NCBI GenBank assembly: GCA_020137815.1
Contig: CM035350.1
Location: 4,765,041 to 4,829,040 of the forward strand
DNA length: 64,000 nt
Direction: 5' to 3'
From: Hormiphora californensis
Lineage: Eukaryota > Ctenophora > Tentaculata > Cydippida > Pleurobrachiidae
Part shown: positions 52,748-64,000 of the stretch, piece after piece
Position numbering within the stretch: position 1 is the first letter of the stretch
Layout of the letters: each line of letters starts with the position of its first letter
Translations under genes and position numbers: made by a program
The notes under the pieces: generated by a model
Database searches by the model: none
What the model saw: the letters and a program-made list of their open reading frames with translations, nothing else
Told to the model about the DNA's origin: nothing

Positions 52748-54128
52748 TATAGGGATCCCTAAAAAAGTTCAGTATTGACACCGCGTTTACACCAGTTAAG
52801 CCATTACGCTTTTCCCCACGGTAGCGTGAGAAGAAAATCTACGCTGTGATTGGCTTAAATTTTCCATCTTCAGAAATTTCAGTCAATTTCAGTTTCAAAC
52901 TTTTCAACACTACTTTAAACAAATTAATTTGAGTTTCAGCAACATGGCGATGTAACGGCCCCAAAGGGCAGAACGTAAGATAATGGCAGACGAACAACGA
53001 GGATTGGACTTTGCTGTAAGACGGATTCTGACGCTGGCCAAAAGTGGAGAGAGCTCTGTCGCTGGCAATGTCTTAAAAAAGTGCAGGAGCAGTCCAGATT
53101 TCAACGATGCTGAAATACCGTCATCAGTTAAAATCAACTCTGTACACACGAAATATGAGCTAAAGCAACTGATTGAAGAAATGAGCTTTGCAACGTTTAT
53201 TGTTCTAAAACACTTTGAGCGTCATATCTTTGCCGAGAAATCCCCTGAGATGGTACTCAAAGAGGAGCGAGATGAACTCAAAGAGGAGCGAGATGAACTG
53301 TTGAGAAAATCTCTCGAGTTGCAGGAGCAGGAGGAGAAGTTGAAAGTGGAGTGTGATGATCTTTTGAGAAGAACTGTCAAGTTACAAGAGCAGGTTATTG
53401 AGCTTCAGGGCGAGCAACTGAATCGAGTTACCGAGACGGTACAGAAAGATTTGCGTACTTTCTCTGCAGTCGTCACACAGAATTGTAAGACTGCGTTTGC
53501 ATCGAAAAAGATCCAGAAAGCCGTGGAAAAGGTCACGCACAAGCCAGTTGATACCGGCCCAGACAGATCGAAAAATCTGATGGTGTTTGGTCTACCGGAA
53601 TGTGAGGATGAAACTGAATCTGTGTTAAAGGGTGAAGTGGAAAATGTTTTTGCTGAGCTAGGCGAGAAACCGACCATAGAAGCTAGAAGGGTGGGTTTGA
53701 AACGGGGAGGAAGGGAGAGACCAGTGATTGTGAACTGTGAAGCTACAGAGTAGGGAAATGCTGCTAAGCCTTCTCCAGAAGGCAAAGCAGCTAAAACAGT
53801 TAGAATCGTACTGCGGTGTATATCTTGCAAGGGATATGTCCTTCGCAGAGAGAAGTGAGAGGAGAGAACTCCACCTAACGTTGAAGGAGTTGAGGGACTC
53901 GAATCCTGGAGGCCAATTCCGGGTACGGAGGGGGGTGATAGACTTTTCATAATGGGTATCTTCAATGAACTTTAATATCTATCGGTAACCCGTATTTGCC
54001 CACAAAAAAGGGGCTTATTTATACAACTAAATTGTGTAAATTATATAGATTTAATAATAATAATCAGTCAATCACAGCGCCCTGGTGTAAATGCTGTATA
54101 AATACTGAACTTTTTAGGGATCCCTATA
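52748..54128. mobile_element. TIR element encoding an L1-ORF1p-like protein
   Basis: The ends TATAGGGATCCCTAAAAA, then GTTCAGTAT and GTTTACACCAG-like words, are inverted at both sides over about 45 bp. The interior carries a single protein gene (52983-53952). A short relative without a gene is at 3375-3689. No transposase, DDE motif or reverse transcriptase was seen, so it is probably non-autonomous or uses an unrecognised mechanism. Confidence 0.75.
52983..53952 (+). pseudogene. L1-ORF1p/Transposase_22-like coiled-coil protein, frameshifted
   Basis: ATG 52983 opens 256 residues: an N-terminal helix region, a long Glu/Leu-rich coiled coil with tandem EERDELKEERDEL (about residues 85-150), then an RRM-like domain starting RSKNLMVFGLPECEDETESV. 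The frame stops at 53753-53755. The C-terminal part continues in another frame from about 53740 to 53952 (YLARDMSFAERSERRELHLT, ending RVRRGVIDFS), which is what the L1-ORF1p C-terminal domain looks like. So the copy carries one frame break near 53745, beside an in-frame TAG. L1-ORF1p proteins bind nucleic acid as trimers; here the function is unknown. Confidence 0.65.
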
Positions 54129-54658
54129 GTTGCTACCGTGGGCTCCTGGCAGGGGCAAAGAAAATGGGTCCAGATTTTTGATTGCCGAAATTGCCAATTA
54201 GAAAAATTATAGCGCTGAGGCCTGAGCGCACGCTTCAGGAAAAGCTAAAGCCGTAGCCGTGCAATGTGCATGCACTAGAACAAACCCCGATTGTTGTTGA
54301 CTTCGTGTGGCACCCGGTTAAGTTGCAGACTGCAAAGAAATATTTACCGAAAGGACCGTGGCTGAAATGCCATTGAAACGGATATCAGCACCGCGACATC
54401 TGGATCCATCTTGGAGCCCGAGTCGACTTACCTTGCTTTTTTAGTAATGGCGATCACTTGAGAACGTGGATGTGGGTTACAGGAGTAGCGTAGGCTTCAT
54501 TAAAATATATCCATTTTCTCTTGCCTGACTCATCTTTTAAAGCTGTGTCATTGCATAATTGTTTATTAATTGTATTTCTACTGCTCTTAACATCGCCTTT
54601 TGAGAGTGAATTACGACATAATAGTACGTATTTACTAACAATATCCACTGTTAAAGTA
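54129..54658. other. GPN1 5' flank
   Basis: Likely promoter and 5' UTR of GPN1. The GPN1 frame is open back to an upstream ATG at 54521, but the hydrophobic extension is not part of the family. Confidence 0.4.
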
Positions 54659-55764
54659 ATGTTAGCCACTGCAAATAACGACAATACCACGGAGGTAAAA
54701 CCAGATGAGAAAGAGGCTGGTGGTAAACCCAAACCCGTCGTCATTCTAACATTGGGAATGGCAGGTTCTGGAAAAACTTGCTTTATGCAGCGAATAAACG
54801 CTTATCTACACGCTAAAGAGAAACAACCCTACGTTATCAATTTGGATCCTGCGGTTTTTGAAGTCCCTTATCCGGCGAACATTGATATTCGAGACAGTGT
54901 AAAATATAAAGAGGTTATGAAACAGTACCAGTTAGGGCCGAACGGTGGAATTATCACTGCTCTCAATCTCTTTGCTACTAAATTCGATCAGGTACCCCCC
55001 CCCCCCCACACAGTTCCCCCCTTTTGTCTGTTGGATATTATTATATTCTGCAGAACTCTTTGAAATATCAACTCCATAAATATCATCTCCCCTTCACTTG
55101 TTCATGGTCTAAATATATACACGCGAACATATAACACCCTCTTGTTTTCTAGGTCCTTTCAATTTTGGAGAAAAAGGAAGACCTTGATTTCATTTTGGTG
55201 GATACACCCGGTCAGATAGAAGTATTCACATGGAGCGCCAGTGGGACTATAATATCCGAAGCGATAGCACGAAGTTACCCGACTGTTATTGCATATGTGA
55301 TGGACACTGTCCGGTGTACCAATCCCGTCACATTCATGTCTAACATGATGTATGCATGCAGTATCATGTACAAGACACGCCTTCCCCTCATTGTCGTTAT
55401 GAACAAGGTAGGAGAGAGAAAGAGAGATGGGATCCTTTGTTCATGTTTGCACTTCTGTAACTGATGAGGGTAGTACAACATTTTACCGTCAAGAGAGCTG
55501 TAACGAGGTGTTGATGCTCCCTATTCACTAATTCCATGCTCTCCTGCCTAGATAGATGTTGTTGATAACAAGTTTGCCGTTGATTGGATGGCGGATTTTG
55601 AAACATTCCAAGAGGCCCTTGATGCCCATCCCTCCTACTCGAGTAATCTTTCCCGGTCGATGAGCCTCGTTTTGGACGAGTTTTATCAGGTATTATATTA
55701 ACTTCCTGTTCCCCGCCAATTGACTTGCATGAGTGATACGACCCTCTATCATCAGAAGTGTGCG

Positions 55765-55795
<31 letters not shown>

Positions 55796-57316
55796 AATAG
55801 AGAGAGAGATAGATAGATAGATAGATAGTGACCACTTATCCCGTCATGTTATTATAGTTGGTCCTAGATCCGTTGTTAGGGATCTAGCTATGATAACAAG
55901 ATCACAAGTTTCAATCTCCTGATTGAATAAATGAATTTAAAGAGAATCACGGTGATTCTCTTATTCATTTCTTCACCTCTTTTCCTATCTCTCTCTCCTC
56001 TCTCTTTCCCCTCTCTATCTCTCCCTCTATCTCTTACCCTCTCTCCTATCCCCTCTCTCCGTCACCTTTTACATTTCATATGTAATCTTTTATCTATGAC
56101 CTGCCCTGTGAGTTTGTGTGTTCCATAATCGGTATACGGTACAAAATTCATTTCGGTCAATTCGAGTAACATGAACCGGTATATTTCCCGCTCCTTTTCT
56201 CTCTCTCCCTACATTCCCCCTCCAATATATTAATTTTTGTCGCCCCTTGTCTACATCATCATGTCTTTCACCCCTCTCCAGTTCCACACACCATCTCCCT
56301 TGGTTACCCTTCTCTACCATTCCAATCCTCATCTTCCTCTTCCTTTCTACCTATATACTCAGTGAGGACTCGCCCACTCCCCTCTCTTTCTGCCTATAAT
56401 GTGCTCAGTACTCACCCTTTCTACCTACCTAGGCTAGATACTCTACTAACTACTCTCTCAGTACTCAGTACCCCCTCCCTCTAGTTACTAATCTCCCCCT
56501 CCCTCTCAAGTCTCGGTTACTACTCTCCCCCTCCCTCTAGTTACTACTCTCTCCCTCCCCTCAGGACCTCCGCTCAGTTGGAATATCAGCGGTCACAGGT
56601 AATGGATGCACGTCATTCTTCTCCGCTGTGAGCGGTGCGGTGAAGGAGTATTATGATGAGTACCTGCCCTACCTGGAGGAACTGAGATCAGCAATCAGGA
56701 CACGGAAACAGGGAGAAATGGAGGAACAGATGAAAAAGTTAAAGGTACCTACTTTATTGAACTTAATTCATGGGCTTTGTAGTGGCTACCCGCTACCCGT
56801 TTATCAGCCCCATCGGCTCTGCCAACTTCAATAAATCGATAATGGGCTATTATTTCTCTAGCTGCTAGTATCCCCTCTCCCTCCGGGGTTTTGGTCTTAT
56901 TCAGAATCTCGTGTGTGGCATCTCTGGGGGTTGATATTATATGGAATTATAACAGTCATGGTTGTTTATATTAGAAGTTAGACAAGATATACGGCAATTC
57001 ATTCTGATTTCTGATCTCCGATAGAAATAATATCTCGAATGATAATAATACGGGATAAATATATATGAGTCGCCCGTAGTGTTCTCAAGAAAGGCAGATT
57101 TACGCTGCAATGGGAAGAAGGAAGAGAGGGAGAGAGCTAAGGAGAGAGAGAGAGAAAGAGAGAGAAAGAGAGGGAGAGAGAGAGAAATATCATCTAGATA
57201 GGAGAGGTCTACATACTGCGTCACAATGCCGGTTTCGACAAGGCGGTGTTCGGACCTTCCATAAAGAGGTTTTGCCAGAGTAGAACTCCTTCTTCTAGTG
57301 TATTATTCATCTACCC

Positions 57317-57407
<91 letters not shown>

Positions 57408-57416
57408 TCTCTCCTC

Positions 57417-57513
<97 letters not shown>

Positions 57514-57901
57514 TCTGTTTGCCTCTTTACCGCGTCCACTGCACGGCTTCCTCTCATCAGGTTGATAGAGGTGAGGAGGTACCCCTCCATCAAGGGGGAT
57601 CCCAGGACGAGTACTCATCCAACCTACCCCCATCTTTTTCCAACTACGAAGATCCCGATGGGTCGGATGAGGAGGATGAAGAGGTACTCTAGGAAGATTT
57701 TGTGACGTGGTAGATTCTTTATAAAGACTTGAACTAAGTCTCACTCTCTCTCTCTTTTTGTTCTGTGTTGTGGTTGTCGTCAACTGAACAATTGACCTAA
57801 TCGTTCCAGCAGCACTGTTTATACCCCCCTTTATTCAGGACGTCCAGTACGAGGAGAGTTCCATGGCAGAGGCATCCTTCGACCGCTTCAGACTTACCTG
57901 A
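54659..57901 (+). CDS. GPN1: GPN-loop GTPase 1
   Basis: Six exons in phase: 54659-54991, 55153-55407, 55552-55689, 56565-56744, 57561-57683, 57839-57901, giving 363 residues (human 374). P-loop [14 protein letters not shown], the family-defining GPN motif in [16 protein letters not shown], switch [21 protein letters not shown]4 [13 protein letters not shown], and an acidic C-terminal tail ([11 protein letters not shown]). GPN1 works with GPN3 in cytoplasmic assembly and nuclear import of RNA polymerase II. Start chosen at 54659 because it begins just upstream of the conserved region. Intron 4 contains a very long (CT)n tract. Confidence 0.95.
57321..57511. repeat. (CT)n microsatellite in GPN1 intron 4
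   Basis: Nearly 190 bp of CT repeats ending about 50 nt before the exon 5 acceptor, where it may serve as an extreme polypyrimidine tract. Confidence 0.95.
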
Positions 57902-58422
57902 CCGTGTACCACGCGAGATACCTTTTACTGTTTTTATATTTTAATTTGAGTTTTTATTTATTTATTGAACCTGTTTTTAACACCAGATAAAGACTTTGTT
58001 GTAGCTTCCTTGTTATAGCTTCCACTCTACGTAAACACTGCCTACTCTTATCCGTAGTTGTTATGTTCTAACCCTCCTTTACATTTGTTTCGCGGGCAGG
58101 GTGTAGTGCGCGCGGAAAACAGTCTAGCTAGGCAAATCCGTAGTTCCAACATGTAGTGAAGAGTCAATACTCAATACCCGATGGTTGTCCCAGTCCAATG
58201 CCTTGCTCTCGCCCCACAAAACAACCATCCCCCCTTTTGATATACCTCCCCGGCAGTTCTCCCTTGTTTTGCTCAAGCCCCATTTTTCTCACCGTCGCAG
58301 GGCGAGACAGGGCCGAGCAAGGCAACCTCTCTCTCCCGACTAACTGCCTAACTCTACTAACATCTCAAATCCCTAGTAAGCGCAAGTTCATGTGAGTGGT
58401 ATGCAAGTGGGCTGGCGATACC

Positions 58423-59340
58423 ATGCTAAGTGAGATAGAGAAAAACGGCATTCGTAGTCTCCTCGAGCAGTTATCACGCGAAGATCTCATCTCCCTCACC
58501 GATACCGTCACTAACCGGGCCGTCCAGGTTGAAAATTGTAAGGATGCAATCGAGGCCATTTTGAGCTTTACCCACAGCGTCAAAATCTTGCTGAGGCGGA
58601 AAAAAGTGCGAAGGGAGCATGTATTTCAGTACCTGGCGGCCAATCAGGTCTTTGTACCGTCCACCGCGGACAAACAGCAACTGATAAAGAAGGTTATGGA
58701 GCTGTGGGAACTAAAAGCGAAGGAGCTGAAGACGGATGTGGATCAGTACGGTGATGCGTCAGTGTCCTCCACATCTCATGGCTTCCAGGGTGGCGTTACC
58801 TCGATAGAACCTGCATCCTCCACTACATCGCCCGGTAACTCACCCTCGCCCACCCTCTACACAGACAACTATGGGCAGAAGTACGCCCAACAGTGGGCCC
58901 CGTGGTTCTACGACCTGTTGAAGCAGTGCGGCCGGAACATGGTCACACCCAGTCAACCCCACGGAATGAGTGATTGGGGTGAGCATCACTTTTGGTCGGA
59001 TGCCGTGCTGAACATTCAGGTGACAACTCATAACGAGAACAGAGAGGAGGAGTATAAGGGAGCCATGGATGTCTCCAGAAGGTTGTTCAGTCTGGTGGTC
59101 CGAGAGTCCATCTACCTTCACCCCCATCTTGATCCCAACGGGATATCGGGCTCCAAGGAGGGTGATAAGGTGACGGTGGTGGCCAGTGGAACTGTCAACC
59201 GACACTCTCATTATGTGGGGTTGTTCCGGCAAGCGTTCAGTTTGGAACGAGATCCATCGTATAACAATAACTACCGGATAAGGTGCACTAATTTGGTTCT
59301 ATGCAACACTGATTACCTACCCGCCCCATACCAGACGTGA
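58423..59340 (+). CDS. C3orf38-family protein
   Basis: An intronless ORF of 305 residues from ATG 58423. The N-terminal helical part (SREDLISLTDTVTNRAVQVE, LLRRKKVRREHVFQYLAANQ) and the C-terminal NTF2-like part (APWFYDLLKQCGRN, DWGEHHFWSDAVLNIQV, VASGTVNRHSHYVGLFRQAF) follow the order of human C3orf38, whose molecular function is poorly known. A Ser/Thr-rich linker separates the halves. The gene lies 520 bp after GPN1 on the same strand. Confidence 0.85.
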   Translation: MLSEIEKNGIRSLLEQLSREDLISLTDTVTNRAVQVENCKDAIEAILSFTHSVKILLRRKKVRREHVFQYLAANQVFVPSTADKQQLIKKVMELWELKAKELKTDVDQYGDASVSSTSHGFQGGVTSIEPASSTTSPGNSPSPTLYTDNYGQKYAQQWAPWFYDLLKQCGRNMVTPSQPHGMSDWGEHHFWSDAVLNIQVTTHNENREEEYKGAMDVSRRLFSLVVRESIYLHPHLDPNGISGSKEGDKVTVVASGTVNRHSHYVGLFRQAFSLERDPSYNNNYRIRCTNLVLCNTDYLPAPYQT

Positions 59341-60640
59341 CGATCATCCGAGTGTAGGGAAGTTTTTAGACGTGTCTGTATCTTGTTTGTAGAGAGAGAA
59401 ATGAGACTTTTTTTTACCGAAATAATATGAGACAAGGGAGAGAGAGAGAGAAGGGATGGTTTATATAATTCCCATGCATAATTTCCGCTGTATATGATAA
59501 TAATACTGTCAACTTTGGTGGCCCCTGCTTGTCACACACCATCCACCAATAGACGTGTTCACTATGTATCTCGAGATGGAGGTCTCTAATGTATAATTGT
59601 TGGTGCCCAATTGACATTATAATTATTAGCATTGGGAATTATGTATGTGGATTGTAGTCACACTGTCATGTGTACGGAGAGCAGCCCCCATAACATACCA
59701 GTGTATAATATATATATTTGCTCCCGTACCATATCTGTCACATTGGTGTACGCCCAGCTGGGAGAGAATCACTTTGCCAAGAGTTGTGGGATTCTAGCAA
59801 CATCGCCAAACCCAACATGTGCTTCAGCTGAGTATTGTCAGTATTTAGCATGTTCTTCGATCCCACACCTCTGTTTTTTCTTCTCACTGGGCCGTACTGC
59901 ACAGAGAAAGAGGTTATAACAGTTTTGTTCCAAAGCTCTAGAATCGTATCGGTTGCTGTAGTTTTGTTGAGAGAAAGCCACGGATAATGTGGTGGGTTTT
60001 GGTACCCCCTCCGTGTCGGGAGAGAGAGAGGGAGAGATAATGGGAGAGAGAGACAGAGAGAGAGAGAGAGAAAGAGTAGAGAGAGAAAGAGGGAGTGAGA
60101 ACATAATATGATCTGACGAACCTGCTTATAAATATAATGATGATAATTTCCCCCTGCGTGTGTTTTATTTTCTCCGTGAAGTTTTTACTTGTCATGAGAT
60201 GCGTGTCGTTTGTGAGTTTGTTTTTGTCATGAAATGTTATAATTTATAACAAATCCAGCCATACCAATCATCGGCCATAATACTGTGCTATAGTGATAGG
60301 CAGAGAGAGAGGGCGAGAGAGGAAAGAGAGGGGAAGGAGAAAGAGAGGGAAAAAAGTCGAGATGAAGATAGAGGGAGAGAGGGAGAGAGATAGGATTGTA
60401 TTTTTTCAATAGCACATTGAGTCACAACCCCGTCATAATACACGTCATACTCGTGTTACGGGCCACTAAGCCACAGCACACGAGCCTGGAGAAAGAGAGA
60501 GAGAGAGAGAGAGAGATGATTGGAAAGTATTTTATCAAAAATACCCCGTGTTTTCCTGTCTTCCTCCCCATGCCCCGGTCCCCGGATGTTGCCATTTATC
60601 TCAAAACAACAAAAATATCTAACCTCTCTTTCTCCCTCTG
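59341..60640. other. Intergenic with (GA)n tracts
   Basis: Between the C3orf38 homologue and the cysteine-rich gene. It contains several GA runs (59440, 60019-60100, 60300-60390, 60488-60517) and no recognisable exon. Confidence 0.45.
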
Positions 60641-60653
60641 TAGGCATGATCTC

Positions 60654-61408
60654 ATGCCCCAAACTCTAGGACCTGCCTCTATTGCGGCGATAGCTCTTTC
60701 CGCTTACATATTTCTGATAGCACTGGTACTGTTCATCAAGCGGCTCACTAAGGTAAGCAGAGTGGTAACCATGGTAACGAAATGATTGGTTACCATGGTA
60801 ACGACATGATTGGTAACCATGGTAACGACATGATTGGTAACCATGGTAACGACATGATTGGTAACCATGGTAACGACACGTTTGGTGACCTAATCCTTCT
60901 CTCTTTCTCAGAACGATTGTTGCGACAAAGGTTGTGGTAACTGTTGCTGTACTACAGGCTATCACCCCATAGATAGCTGTCTACTTTGTCTCGCTGAGAG
61001 TTGTGACTGTAGGTGCCCCACCACACAGTCTTGTGCCGATACAGTTTGCCCCACTCACGCCCAGGTAGATACATACAAGACCCTATCTGTAGGGGCTGTA
61101 AAGTATGCTGAGAATTCTATACATGCTATGTAAATCTTGAGAGTTGAGATAATGAATCAGGTGCCTTGAACTTTGGATCAACATAATAAGACAGGGATGA
61201 TGTCCTTCCAACACAATTCCCATCCACTGATCCACCCCTGTACCCATCTGCAGATCCCCTCCTAAACGCTCCCATAATAGCTCACCCCCCCCCCTTTCTC
61301 TCCCTCCAGTGTAACGAGTGCTGTGTTGCCTGCCTTCCTGATACTGCCTGTGACGGTGACGTGACCTGTTGCTGCTTTGAAATCAGACTCGCGGGAGCTG
61401 CAACATGA
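60654..61408 (+). CDS. Small cysteine-rich single-pass membrane protein
   Basis: Three exons in phase: 60654-60752, 60912-61064, 61310-61408, giving 116 residues. After MPQTLGPAS comes one membrane segment (IAAIALSAYIFLIALVLFIK), then a cysteine-dense tail with 21 Cys in about 80 residues (NDCCDKGCGNCCC, ESCDCRC, CNECCVAC, CCCFEIRL). All splice sites are canonical and an acceptor precedes the ATG, so a 5' UTR exon is expected. With the hydrophobic segment at the N terminus and a basic KRLTK stop-transfer, the Cys tail could be cytosolic (palmitoylated or metal-binding), or luminal if the topology is reversed. I do not recognise the family. Confidence 0.7.
60763..60890. promoter_or_regulatory. 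Tandem RFX X-box-like palindromes (5 in 24-bp periods)
   Basis: Five copies of GG(T)TAACCATGGTAACGA-type palindromes in intron 1 of the cysteine-rich gene. GTTACCATGGTAAC in the second unit matches RYYNYYATRRNRAC at all 14 positions; GTAACCATGGTAAC in the others matches at 13. They lie about 0.7 kb upstream of the ciliary gene TMEM231. Confidence 0.55.
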
Positions 61409-61565
61409 CCCTCTCAACTCTACACAAACGGTAGAAATTATTATGGTTTTTATGACTGTCAATTTGTGCGCATAGCTTCGGAGAGGGCAGTCTTTTCCAA
61501 ATTTTGTATTGTGACCCAAGTAGGAAGCAATTGATTGTGACCCATATAACACCAACTCCTCCCAG

Positions 61566-62791
61566 ATATCCATACCAGAAGTACCGGGCACCATCATGCT
61601 CATGTGCCATGGTATTTCACGTCCTTAGCGTGGCTGTAATGTTAGTAATACCAGCAGTAAGTAGCGTTCTATACCCGCAACTTCTGGGTCAACGAGCTGA
61701 GTTATACTGAACAACCTGCTGTGGCATTTAAATACAAGATGCTGGCCTTGATGGGGACAGGTAAATTATATTGGGTGTTTCATTTTTAATGTTTTAACTT
61801 TCCTATTACTTTTCTATCTGTGCTCTCTAATCTCTCTCCCTGACAATGAATCTCCCTCTCTATTCGACTCTGTTATGGTATTTCTCACCTCATCATCTCT
61901 CTCATTAGATGAGGGAACTAAAGCGTGGAGCACCTATTCCTACTTCAACACAGCTCTCCCAAGATATCCTATCTGTCCCCTCGGTCACCGTGCAGGAGAC
62001 TGATTCGGACTATGATGGCAAGACTGATACCCTGAATCTCACTCTCTCCTGGCCTGTATCAACAGTCCAGTCTATTCAGTTCTTGGCTGTGTTCCAATAT
62101 TCCCTGGGTGATGTGTGCGAACTGGTCATGGAGACACCCCTCTTTATTCAGAAGGTAGGTCAACTGTTTGACTGAACTGTATTTTGAAAGTTTATCCATG
62201 TGTAGCTCCCTTTCAATTGTTATAGGTACTGATAATTAGACTCAATTTGTAACCCTTTTGTAACCTTTCTGTAACACTTTTGTAACCCTTTGGCCTTTTG
62301 TAACCCTTTCAGACGGTATCAGACCAGTCAGTGGTCGTGTTTGGTGATCTGACATTAATCCAGCGATCTGCCCTACAACCGCACTACCCCCACACAACCT
62401 ATAACACATCCCTCATATCCAAACCAAACCTACTGGAGGTAATATACAGGGTGTCCCACTGAGTGAAATATTGTGTTCCAGTGAATAATATATTTCACTG
62501 CGATGTAGTTGAAATATTTGCATGCCACATGTTGTGTGTGTCTGTATCATATCTAATTCTTTTTCTATCCGTCTCTCTGTCGACCTTCTCTCCCCTCATC
62601 TGTTTGTATGTATCATCCCCAAACCGAAGTATTATAATCCCCGATTTTCAGTCGTACGAACTGGCTAGTATTCTGAGTATGGTATCTGGGAGGGACTTGG
62701 CGACAAAAATAACTGAACATTACTCCCTCGCCACCCCCTCCTCCTCCTTCTCCCTCTCGGTTGTACTGAACATCCCTACAGAGAATATCAG
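61566..62791 (+). CDS. TMEM231: TMEM231 (ciliary transition zone), 5' part
   Basis: Exons 61566-61760, 61909-62154, 62313-62438 and 62652-62791; the rest lies beyond or was not found. Matches to the family in order: QKYRAPSCSCAMVFHVLSVA (first membrane segment), NFWVNELSYTEQPAVAF, KAWSTYSYFNTAL, DSDYDGKTDTLNLTL, VVFGDLTLIQRSAL and SYELASILSMVSGRDLATKI. TMEM231 is a two-pass protein of the MKS complex controlling ciliary membrane composition. Two +1 frame breaks are needed: near 61670 (AGCGTTC) and near 61956 (CTCCCAA). The start codon is not visible; an acceptor precedes 61566, so a short first exon is missing. The last membrane segment was not located before the window end. Confidence 0.85.

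Positions 62792-64000
<1,209 letters not shown>

Overview
This is eukaryotic nuclear DNA, almost certainly from an early-branching animal. The genes are animal housekeeping genes: CUL2, VPS16, PUS10, MRPS5, GPN1, a CERT-type START protein, and homologues of PAAT/C10orf88, C3orf38 and TMEM231. They have short GT-AG introns. Between them sit intronless seven-transmembrane receptors, one with an LDLa-repeat ectodomain of a type common in sponges, placozoans and cnidarians. A sponge is my best guess, but nothing here proves it. Roughly half the window is repeats: short TIR elements, palindromes, minisatellites and (CT)n tracts.

Layout. 1-1.1 kb: the first exons of an unknown minus-strand gene and a small plus-strand gene. 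1.6-5.7 kb: a repeat block (CCATAGCAACC minisatellite, TIR elements, and a 1.6 kb GGCGCC-rich palindromic element with an 8-bp target duplication). 5.8-50.9 kb: six minus-strand genes head to tail (MRPS5, VPS16, PUS10, START, PAAT-like, CUL2). CUL2 covers 31.9 kb in 18 exons that I joined in phase to a 751-codon product, close to the 745 residues of human CUL2. Its large introns hold three intronless GPCR genes, a C1-peptidase-like gene without the catalytic cysteine, a truncated LINE and many TIR elements. 51.7-54.1 kb: a T-rich tract and a TIR element encoding an L1-ORF1p-like protein. 54.6-64 kb, plus strand: GPN1, a C3orf38 homologue, a 116-residue cysteine-rich membrane protein and the 5' part of TMEM231.

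The annotated genes have no single shared pathway. They serve ubiquitin ligation (CUL2), endolysosomal tethering (VPS16), RNA pseudouridylation (PUS10), lipid transfer (START), mitochondrial translation (MRPS5), RNA polymerase II biogenesis (GPN1) and the ciliary transition zone (TMEM231).

Most notable observations: (1) a 109-bp hAT-like TIR element occurs four times, each time in an intron and 8-20 nt downstream of a 5' splice site, once with the splice donor itself as the target duplication; (2) VPS16, PUS10, TMEM231 and the C1-like gene carry frame breaks that nearly all look like one extra base, while long intronless ORFs have none; (3) five RFX X-box-like palindromes in tandem lie about 0.7 kb upstream of TMEM231; (4) paired hairpins whose stems differ by compensatory changes between copies; (5) a TIR element that carries an L1-ORF1p-like gene rather than a recognisable transposase.
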